This document shows positions 1 through 5,128 of a stretch of DNA of 6,629 bases, piece by piece. Position 1 is the stretch's first letter. Each line of letters begins with the position of its first letter. The notes beneath the pieces were generated by a model that was not told the DNA's origin, did not search any database, and saw only the letters and a list, made by a program, of their open reading frames with translations. The stretch covers positions 1-6,629 of the forward strand of contig JALHOX010000257.1 of NCBI GenBank assembly GCA_022842805.1, written 5' to 3'. The stretch is from Phycisphaerae bacterium. Its GTDB lineage: Bacteria > Planctomycetota > Phycisphaerae > UBA1845 > Fen-1342. A program made the position numbers and the translations under genes.

Positions 1-51
1 TCTTTTCTTTTCTTTTCTTTCTTTCTCCTCCTCCTCCTCCTCCTCCTCCTC
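1..51. repeat. Polypyrimidine microsatellite (CTTTT/CTTT then TCC repeats)
   Basis: The first 51 bases contain only C and T on the + strand. Three CTTTT units and two CTTT units are followed by eight perfect TCC triplets (26-49). Such a run is unusual in a high-GC bacterial chromosome. It is in frame with the photolyase below and would encode a serine run if translated. It could be a hypervariable tract, an H-DNA-forming mirror tract, or an artefact at a contig end; the sequence alone cannot decide. Confidence 0.9.
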
Positions 52-94
52 ACATTCCCTTCATCCTCACACAGGCTTTGAGCGTGTCTGGTGC

Positions 95-1495
95 ATGGCG
101 CACCGCCGTGGCGCCAATGACATTGCCATCGGCTACGACGAGGGCGTCATCGCGGTCTTCGTCGTTTCGCCCTGGCAGTGGGAACAGCACGATTGGGGGG
201 CAATGCGGATCCAATTCATGTTGCGAAATGTCCGGGCGCTGGCGGAGCGGCTGGGGGATCTGAACATTCCGATGCTGCGGGTCAACGCGCCGACGTTCGC
301 CGATGCGCCCCAGGCGCTGCTCACACTGGCACAAGCCCACCACTGCAACGCGCTCTATTTCAACGACGAATACGAAGTGAACGAACTGGAGCGCGACGCG
401 GCGGCGGAGAAGCTCTTCGCGGCAAAGGGCCTCGCCGTGAAGCGCTTCTGCGATCAGACCGTGCTCGATGTTTCGCAGATCCGCACCGGCGAAGATCGCT
501 TCTACTCGGTCTTCACCCCCTTTCAGCGCGCCTGGCGAGCGGCGTTCGCAAAGCAGGGCGACGCGGGCGTGGTCGCGTCGCCGCGGAAGCAGCGGGGCGA
601 ACCGGTCGGCGTGAGGGCGGTGGAGGGGTGGAGGGGGGAGGGGGCGGAAGAAGAAGCCAATAGTCGGCCCGACCTATGGCCGGGCGGCGAGCTCGTCGCC
701 CAAAAGCGCCTCGCCGCCTTTGTCGAGAAGCGCATCGCTGGCTATGGCGACAATCGCGATTTCCCCGGCATCAACGGCACCAGCATCATCTCGCCCTATC
801 TGGCGGTCGGCGCCATTTCGCCCCGGCAATGCGTGCAGGCGGCGCTCGACGCGAACGACGGCCAGCTCGAGCGCGGCGCGAGCGGCGTCGTGAAGTGGAT
901 CAGCGAGGTCGTCTGGCGCGAGTTCTATCGCCATGTGCTGATCGGCTGGCCGCGCGTCTGTCGAAATCGCGCCTTCAAGCCGGAGACGGAGAAGATTCGC
1001 TGGGAAGACGATGAGCGAAGATTCGAGGGATGGGCCGCGGGCCGCACCGGCATCCCGATCGTCGACGCCGGCATGCGCCAACTCGCGCAGACCGGCTGGA
1101 TGCACAACCGCGTCCGCATGATCGTCGCCATGTACCTCGCCAAAGACCTCTTCCTCGACTGGCGTCGCGGCGAGGCCCACTTCATGCGCCACCTCGTCGA
1201 TGGCGACTTCGCCAGCAACAACGGCGGTTGGCAATGGTCGGCGTCGACGGGCACCGACGCCGCGCCCTATTTCCGCATCTTCAACCCCATGACGCAGGCG
1301 GAGAAATTCGACCCCGACGCCGAGTACATCCGCCGCTTTGTGCCCGAGTTGGCCTCGCTGACGGCGGATCAGATCCACGCCGACCCGGACGAGCGCCTCT
1401 GGCCGCGCACGATCGACTATCCGCGCCCGCTGGTCGAGCGGGCGAAGGTCCGCGATCGCGTGCTGGCGGAATTCCAACGAGTAAAAGGCGGCTGA
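95..1495 (+). CDS. phrB: Deoxyribodipyrimidine photolyase (class I, PhrB-like), atypical N-terminus
   Basis: This flavoenzyme uses blue light to split UV-induced cyclobutane pyrimidine dimers in DNA. The 466-residue reading matches the cryptochrome/photolyase family along nearly its whole length and is close to the 472 residues of E. coli PhrB. Visible landmarks: antenna-domain YEVNE at about 93-97; VFTPF at 139-143; the FAD-pocket segment GTSxxSPYLAVGAISPRQ at 228-245; WREFYRH at 274-280; WMHNRxRM at 335-342; and NNGGWQWSASTGTDAAPYF at 375-393. The electron-transfer Trp triad appears intact at W303, W356 and W379, matching E. coli W306, W359 and W382. Two things are odd. The usual opening motif (WFRxDLRxxDNxAL) is not recognisable, although the frame stays open upstream to base 2; ATG 95 is the first ATG. 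Residues about 163-193 form a Gly/Glu/Arg-rich linker encoded by a G-run tract. Function is secure; start and activity are not. Confidence 0.92.
   Translation: MAHRRGANDIAIGYDEGVIAVFVVSPWQWEQHDWGAMRIQFMLRNVRALAERLGDLNIPMLRVNAPTFADAPQALLTLAQAHHCNALYFNDEYEVNELERDAAAEKLFAAKGLAVKRFCDQTVLDVSQIRTGEDRFYSVFTPFQRAWRAAFAKQGDAGVVASPRKQRGEPVGVRAVEGWRGEGAEEEANSRPDLWPGGELVAQKRLAAFVEKRIAGYGDNRDFPGINGTSIISPYLAVGAISPRQCVQAALDANDGQLERGASGVVKWISEVVWREFYRHVLIGWPRVCRNRAFKPETEKIRWEDDERRFEGWAAGRTGIPIVDAGMRQLAQTGWMHNRVRMIVAMYLAKDLFLDWRRGEAHFMRHLVDGDFASNNGGWQWSASTGTDAAPYFRIFNPMTQAEKFDPDAEYIRRFVPELASLTADQIHADPDERLWPRTIDYPRPLVERAKVRDRVLAEFQRVKGG
615..644 (+). other. G-quadruplex-forming motif inside the photolyase gene
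   Basis: Four G runs of 3, 4, 6 and 5 bases are separated by 7, 4 and 1 bases (615-617, 625-628, 633-638, 640-644). This fits the standard G3+N1-7 quadruplex pattern on the coding, non-template strand. It encodes the linker between the antenna and FAD domains, where family members vary in length and sequence. The motif is seen directly; folding is inferred. Confidence 0.7.
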
Positions 1496-1517
1496 CCTCG
1501 GCCGCGGGGCGAGCGCC

Positions 1518-1585
1518 CGTAGCAGCCCACGGTTTGTAGCGGCCTGCGTCCCCGATGGTCGACGATGTGCCTGTAGCGGCCCGCG
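1518..1585 (+). repeat. Three copies of a GTAGC(G/A)GCC(Y)(R)CG motif
   Basis: Copies lie at 1518-1532 (CGTAGCAGCCCACGG), 1535-1548 (TGTAGCGGCCTGCG) and 1571-1585 (TGTAGCGGCCCGCG within it), all in the same orientation in the spacer after the photolyase stop. They look like decayed copies of a dispersed intergenic element. Their presence argues that a possible ATG at 1555, which lies between copies 2 and 3, is not the start of the following gene. Confidence 0.6.
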
Positions 1586-1686
1586 GCTCGGAGGCCGACG
1601 AAAACAACGTCGCCGACCCCGCCAACACCAAACGTCCTCGCGATCTTCATTCCGCCAACAATGATGCGACGATTACATTCCACTCA

Positions 1687-2610
1687 ATGCCCGATCCAAA
1701 CGCAACGAATGGCGACTCCGGATCGCGCGCGGAACCTCCGCCGCTGACGACGCCGACTGCCGCCGACCGCTCCGATTGGCTCTGCCTCGAATGCGACTAC
1801 TCCCTCGCCCACACCAAGGAAGACCGCTGTCCGGAGTGCGGCACGGCGTTTTCGCCCGAACGCTACGCGGTTATTTACTCCGATCGCACCATTCCGAGCT
1901 TTCCCTGGGACGAGGGGCGGAGTTTTGCGAATTGGTGGCAAACGGCGCGAATAGTACTCTTGAGACCGCGCGAGTTCCGCGAGCGAATCTCTGCCTCGCC
2001 AAACGGGTGGGCGGCGTTCGACTTCGCTTGCTTCACGTACGCGACGATGTTCGTCGTCGTCAACGGCGCCGTGGCGATCACCGTGGCGCTCAATGAGTGC
2101 TTCGCGACGGGCATCGGGATGGCGCCGAATCAAAGGATTTTCATGCTTTCGGCTCCGTGGCCGATGATCCTCTGGGCCGGTGAATGTGCGTTGGCGACGG
2201 TCGCGGGAAACGTGGTTCAGGCTCGCGAACAACGCAACTCGGTCGCGACATGGGAGGTCGTGCTTCACTATCACTCGGTATTCGCGTTGCTTCTTGGCAC
2301 ATTCGTCGCTGCGACCCTGGTGGCGGCGCAAGTGCTCGGCCTCTGGTTGTTCGACCACCCCGGCTACGCCGCCGCCGTGCATGCCATCGCGGGCTGGCCC
2401 ATCCTCCTCATCGCGACCTTCGTGGTGCTGCTGTGGGAGTTTCGCGTCGAGCGCGCGTTCGCCCTCCTGAGCCGCCCTCACCGCCACCGCTATCCCGGCC
2501 TGTTGCTTCTCCGGCTGTTGGTGACAGGGCTAATGGCCGTTCACATCTCCTGCGGCGGGCTTCAACTGTTTGTGGCACAGATGCTGCTTCATCCGGAACT
2601 CGCCGATTGA
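1687..2610 (+). CDS. Zinc-ribbon multi-pass membrane protein, function unknown
   Basis: The 307-residue protein opens with a Pro/Thr-rich hydrophilic stretch. A zinc-ribbon-like motif follows: C33-x2-C36 and, after 11 residues, C48-x2-C51 (CLEC ... CPECG), preceded by Trp31. A short amphipathic part is followed by hydrophobic segments at roughly 110-137, 152-177, 195-222, 230-250 and 270-300, giving four or five membrane passes. The last loop is rich in Arg and His (RPHRHRYPG, about 263-271). Proteins with this cytoplasmic-looking ribbon ahead of membrane helices are frequent in Planctomycetota and mostly uncharacterised; I cannot name a function. I prefer ATG 1687 over the in-frame ATG at 1555 because the extra 44 residues are low in conservation features and come from an intergenic repeat. 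No convincing Shine-Dalgarno precedes either. It lies between photolyase and recA on the same strand, but the recA promoter suggests separate transcription. Confidence 0.82.
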   Translation: MPDPNATNGDSGSRAEPPPLTTPTAADRSDWLCLECDYSLAHTKEDRCPECGTAFSPERYAVIYSDRTIPSFPWDEGRSFANWWQTARIVLLRPREFRERISASPNGWAAFDFACFTYATMFVVVNGAVAITVALNECFATGIGMAPNQRIFMLSAPWPMILWAGECALATVAGNVVQAREQRNSVATWEVVLHYHSVFALLLGTFVAATLVAAQVLGLWLFDHPGYAAAVHAIAGWPILLIATFVVLLWEFRVERAFALLSRPHRHRYPGLLLLRLLVTGLMAVHISCGGLQLFVAQMLLHPELAD

Positions 2611-2651
2611 CCGACATCGCCGCGATCCGCCCAGAATTTTCACAGAACCCC

Positions 2652-2679
2652 TTGCGTGTTCGGCTTCTGTTTGTATAGT
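2652..2679 (+). promoter_or_regulatory. Candidate sigma-70-type promoter of recA
   Basis: A TTGCGT box (2652-2657) and a TATAGT box (2674-2679) are separated by 16 bases, 47 bases upstream of the recA start codon. The spacer is AT-richer than the surroundings. Both boxes match the consensus at four or more of six positions. Assignment is by pattern only. Confidence 0.5.
2658..2672 (+). promoter_or_regulatory. Weak candidate LexA operator (GTTC-N7-GTTT)
   Basis: GTTC, seven bases, then GTTT lies exactly between the -35 and -10 boxes. It resembles the direct-repeat GTTC-N7-GTTC operator known from alphaproteobacterial LexA, with one mismatch. recA is a classic LexA target, which makes the location sensible. 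LexA motifs differ between phyla and the motif of this organism is unknown, so this could be chance. Confidence 0.27.
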
Positions 2680-2715
2680 AATGATGTAAAGTCGAATCAG
2701 CACCGCATCCATGTC

Positions 2716-2720
2716 GGGAG
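2716..2720 (+). promoter_or_regulatory. Shine-Dalgarno site that fixes the recA GTG start
   Basis: GGGAG ends six bases before GTG 2727. Together with the match of the N-terminus to RecA, it supports the GTG start. The ATG at 2711 is in another frame. Confidence 0.7.
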
Positions 2721-2726
2721 CAGGCC

Positions 2727-3914
2727 GTGAGCGAGAAGAAGGACGACAAGCGCGAGGAAAATCGCGAAGGTGCATTGAAAAGCGCCATCGCCCAGATCGA
2801 AAAGTCCTACGGCAAAGGGGCGATTCAGTTCCTCGACGGCAATCGCGGCGCCTCGGTCGACGGCATTTCGACCGGCGCACTCTCGCTCGACATCGCCCTC
2901 GGCGGGCGCGGCGTCCCGCGCGGCCGCGTGATCGAGGTCTTCGGGCCGGAATCATCGGGCAAGACGACGCTCACGCTGCACCTCATCGCCGAGGCCCAGC
3001 GCGCCGGCGGCGCCGCCGCGTTCATCGACGCCGAACACGCCTTCGACCCCTCCTGGGCCAAGCGCATCGGCGTCAACCTCGAAGAGCTGATGGTCAACCA
3101 GCCCAACTCCGGCGAAGAAGCGCTCGAGATTTGCGAGCTATTGGTAAGGTCCAACGCGATCGACGTGGTCGTGGTCGACTCCGTCGCCGCCCTCGTGCCC
3201 AAGCAGGAGCTCGAAGGGCAGATGGGCGACTCCATGGTCGGTGTTCAGGCCCGCCTGATGAGTCAGGCCATGCGCAAGCTCACCGCCGTCTCCGCCAAGA
3301 GCCGCACCTGCATCGTCTTCATCAACCAGATCCGCGAAAAGATCGGCGTCATGTACGGCAGCCCCGAAACGACGCCGGGCGGACGTGCGCTCAAGTTCTA
3401 CAGCTCGGTCCGCATCGACATCCGCCGCATCGGGCAGATCAAGGACGGCGAAGCGATCATCGGCAACCGCACGCGGGCCAAGGTCGTCAAAAACAAGATC
3501 GCGCCGCCCTTCCGCGAGACCGAGTTCGACATCCTCTACGAATGTGGCATCAGCACCGAGGCCGACACGCTCGACGTCGCGACGCAGGCCGGCATCGTCC
3601 AGCGTCAGGGCACGTGGTACGCCTATGGCGAAATGAAGCTCGGCCAGGGCCGCGACAACGCCCGCCAATTCCTCCGCGACAATCGCGAGACGTTCCACCA
3701 GATCCGCAAAGCCGTCCTCACCGCGCACGAGGCGACGCTCGTCAGCGATCAGGCGAAAACCGCTCGGCCGGCGGAGCACGCCTCCGACGACGACGAATCC
3801 GGCGAAAAGAGTGCCGCGATCACCAATGGCCGCGCGATGGGCACCGCGACCGCCAAGCCCAACGGTCGCGCAGAGAAGAAAGCCGCCGCCGCGGCCTCGC
3901 GGAAAGGCAAGTAG
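2727..3914 (+). CDS. recA: Recombinase RecA
   Basis: RecA forms ATP-dependent filaments on single-stranded DNA, carries out homologous strand exchange and triggers LexA self-cleavage. The 395-residue protein shows the family signatures: Walker A GPESSGKT (73-80), catalytic E103 in IDAEHAFDP, Walker B VVVVDS (147-152), loop L1 (about 161-172), loop L2 starting INQIREKIGVMYG (199-211) with Q201, R203 and F224, the KVVKNKI segment (252-258, K255 and K257), and IGQG-type LGQGRDNA (305-312). Offsets to E. coli numbering are +7 throughout. L1 differs from the usual EGEMGDSH: it reads EGQMGDSM, so E158 and H163 of E. coli become Q165 and M170. After the core, the tail from about 335 is long, with an acidic patch (DDDESGE, 354-360) followed by a Lys/Ala-rich basic end, instead of the purely acidic E. 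coli tail. GTG start with good Shine-Dalgarno. No intein or frameshift is present. Confidence 0.98.
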   Translation: MSEKKDDKREENREGALKSAIAQIEKSYGKGAIQFLDGNRGASVDGISTGALSLDIALGGRGVPRGRVIEVFGPESSGKTTLTLHLIAEAQRAGGAAAFIDAEHAFDPSWAKRIGVNLEELMVNQPNSGEEALEICELLVRSNAIDVVVVDSVAALVPKQELEGQMGDSMVGVQARLMSQAMRKLTAVSAKSRTCIVFINQIREKIGVMYGSPETTPGGRALKFYSSVRIDIRRIGQIKDGEAIIGNRTRAKVVKNKIAPPFRETEFDILYECGISTEADTLDVATQAGIVQRQGTWYAYGEMKLGQGRDNARQFLRDNRETFHQIRKAVLTAHEATLVSDQAKTARPAEHASDDDESGEKSAAITNGRAMGTATAKPNGRAEKKAAAAASRKGK

Positions 3915-3921
3915 CGAGGAC

Positions 3922-4019
3922 GTTTCGAGGTGCGAGTGCAGAGTGTCGAGTGAAAGAAAAAGCTCGCGATTTGGAGTCTTCTGTCTTCAACTCGCAACTC
4001 TGCACTCGAAACTCGAAAC
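3922..4019. repeat. Large imperfect inverted repeat between recA and a convergent gene
   Basis: The left arm (3922-3956) and right arm (3985-4019) are inverted copies with a 28-base loop. Perfect blocks include GTTTCGAG/CTCGAAAC (8 bp), CGAGTGCAGAGT/ACTCTGCACTCG (12 bp) and CGAGT/ACTCG (5 bp). It fills the 112-base space between two stop codons. It could act as a two-way terminator by its structure, but it has no clear T tract. Its GAGTGCAGAGT-type composition suggests a dispersed palindromic element. Confidence 0.8.
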
Positions 4020-4026
4020 TGTGTCT

Positions 4027-4785
4027 TTAGGGAACCGTAAATCCGCCGTCGACGCGCAGATCGTGGCCGTTGACGAACGACGACTCGCCGCTCGCAAGCC
4101 ACAAGACGGCGGACGCGATCTCTTCCGATTTGCCGAGGCGACCGACCGGGTGGAGGTTGGTCAGATATTCGCGCATGCCGGGCGCTTGCGTGAAGCGGTC
4201 GAGCATCTCGGTCTCGATGCCGCCGGGGCTGACCTGATTGATGCGAATGCCCTCTTTGGCGACTTCGAGCGCCGCGGAGCGGGTGAGGCCGAGCACCGCG
4301 TGCTTGCTGGCGATGTAAACCGCCGCGCCGGGCATGCCGACCGACGACGCGATCGATCCGTTATTGATGATCGCTCCGCCGCCGCCCTGTTTCCGCATCT
4401 GGCGGATTTCGTGCTTCATCGAAATCAGGACGCCCAGCACGTTGGCGTTGAAGATCGTGTTGTAGTTTTCGACCGTCTCTTCGGCGACAACCGTGCACTT
4501 GCCCTCGGTGCCCGAGTTGTTGAAAGCAATGTCGAGCCGGCCAAACTTGGCGACGGTCTCCCGAACGGCGGCTTCGATGTCGGCCTCGCGGGTCACGTCG
4601 GTGCGGACAAAGTGCGCCTCGCCGCCGGCCTTGCGAATCTCGTCGGCGACGGCCCGGCCGTTGGCCTCGTTGCGGTTGGCGATGACGACCTTTGCGCCTT
4701 CTTTTGCAAAGGCGATCGCGGTGGCTTTGCCGATGCCCGTGCCGCCGCCGGTGACGAGTGCGACTTTTCCGCTGAAGCGTGCCAT
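4027..4785 (-). CDS. Short-chain dehydrogenase/reductase (SDR, classical type)
   Basis: This is an NAD(P)(H)-dependent oxidoreductase of 252 residues, the normal length for classical SDRs; the substrate cannot be told. Visible motifs: the nucleotide-binding TGGGTGIG at 12-19, TDV at 62-64, NNSG (usual NNAG) at 89-92, N115, the catalytic serine S144, Y157-x3-K161, the PGG turn at 187-189, and the closing NGHDLRVDGG at 239-248. After the second strand the sequence is ANRNE (36-40), with Asn where NAD-specific enzymes carry Asp, followed by Arg; this hints at NADP(H). The start at 4785 is chosen because MARFSGKVALVTGG is the usual N-terminus and AGGAG lies 8 bases upstream. An in-frame start at 4902 would add 39 residues without family resemblance. 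It converges on recA and diverges from the ATPase gene. Related proteins are often named 3-oxoacyl-ACP reductase or glucose 1-dehydrogenase by similarity only. Confidence 0.95.
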   Translation of the reverse strand: MARFSGKVALVTGGGTGIGKATAIAFAKEGAKVVIANRNEANGRAVADEIRKAGGEAHFVRTDVTREADIEAAVRETVAKFGRLDIAFNNSGTEGKCTVVAEETVENYNTIFNANVLGVLISMKHEIRQMRKQGGGGAIINNGSIASSVGMPGAAVYIASKHAVLGLTRSAALEVAKEGIRINQVSPGGIETEMLDRFTQAPGMREYLTNLHPVGRLGKSEEIASAVLWLASGESSFVNGHDLRVDGGFTVP

Positions 4786-4793
4786 CAAAGAAG

Positions 4794-4798
4794 CTCCT
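4794..4798 (-). promoter_or_regulatory. Shine-Dalgarno site of the SDR gene
   Basis: On the - strand AGGAG lies 8 bases before the ATG ending at 4785. It settles the start in favour of the shorter, family-length protein. Confidence 0.75.
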
Positions 4799-4839
4799 GC
4801 AAGTGGGTGGGGGCGAGCATGCCGGAGGTACGATCGCGG

Positions 4840-4854
4840 CAGGCTCGTTGCCTG
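4840..4854. repeat. Small hairpin CAGGC-TCGTT-GCCTG
   Basis: A perfect 5-bp stem with a 5-base loop lies in the untranslated region upstream of the SDR gene. It has the look of a short dispersed palindrome, but only one copy is in the window. Confidence 0.4.
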
Positions 4855-4956
4855 TCTACGATGCTTGCGCGGGCGGCCGGGTTGCCGGATTCCGGATTTC
4901 AATCGTCCGTGAAACGGCGCTGCCTGGGTTGAAGCAATCGACGACCGGCCGGCAAT

Positions 4957-4976
4957 TGTGTTTCACGTGAAACACA
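4957..4976. other. parS: parS site (ParB-binding chromosomal centromere)
   Basis: Bases 4959-4974 read TGTTTCACGTGAAACA, an exact match to the conserved bacterial parS sequence bound by ParB/Spo0J. Flanking bases extend it to a perfect 20-bp palindrome. ParB loads at parS, clamps and spreads along DNA, and together with ParA and SMC separates newly copied origins. Chance occurrence of an exact 16-mer in a few kilobases is negligible. The site lies in a non-coding space, as expected for a functional element. In most bacteria parS sites sit near oriC, so this locus is probably origin-proximal; that is inference. No parA or parB gene is in the window. Confidence 0.92.
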
Positions 4977-5036
4977 CTTGCGCGACGCAAACGGGATGCC
5001 GCGCGCCGGCGGCGGCGTGGAGGTTGGTGGATTTCG

Positions 5037-5089
5037 GCGGACTTTGCGACGAAGAACATGCCGACGCGAAAGCCGTCGGCATGGCGCCC
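5037..5089. repeat. Hairpin repeat, copy A (REP-like)
   Basis: This 53-base element matches copy B at 6306-6358 in 47 of 53 positions. Its centre is a perfect 10-bp stem, CATGCCGACG/CGTCGGCATG (5057-5066 and 5074-5083), around a 7-base loop. Weaker similarity (GCGGCGGCG-GGAG) continues upstream in both copies. It lies just ahead of the ATPase gene, between parS and the start codon, and could affect its transcript leader. Confidence 0.8.
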
Positions 5090-5128
5090 GAAAATTCACC
5101 CAGAAACTCGGCTCGGCGAGGCGCCATT

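Larger units (their letters stand above)
4786..5128. other. Divergent intergenic region between SDR and ATPase genes
   Basis: This 343-base space holds the SDR ribosome site, a small CAGGC hairpin, the parS palindrome and one copy of the 53-base hairpin repeat. An in-frame open stretch reaches back from the ATPase to GTG 4958, but it would run through parS and the repeat and shows no family resemblance, so I treat it as non-coding. No clear -10/-35 pair was found for either gene. Confidence 0.6.

Noticed and set aside
674..1477. Long - strand open frame opposite the photolyase
   Set aside because: Antisense shadow of a high-GC gene; the sense strand carries clear photolyase motifs.
1555..1686. 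Longer start of the membrane protein at ATG 1555
   Set aside because: The extra 44 residues come from the GTAGCGGCC repeat spacer, and no Shine-Dalgarno supports it; ATG 1687 precedes the zinc ribbon cleanly.
3138..3779. - strand open frame opposite recA
   Set aside because: Antisense shadow, Asp/Val/Ala-rich with no recognisable family.
2711..4030. Long + strand open frame overlapping recA
   Set aside because: It is the +2 shadow of recA, Arg-rich with no domain, as expected for out-of-frame high-GC DNA.
4786..4902. N-terminal extension of the dehydrogenase to 4902
   Set aside because: The family N-terminus and a good AGGAG site both point to 4785; the extension is Arg/Pro-rich and reads through the intergenic hairpin.
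4901..4916. Possible second parS near CCGTGAAACG
   Set aside because: Only the right half-site GTGAAAC is intact; the left half matches at about two of eight positions, so it is a half-site at best.
4856..5059. Short - strand frames starting MFFVAKSA here and at 6056-6328
   Set aside because: The shared start is only the translation of the two hairpin repeat copies, not evidence of related small proteins.
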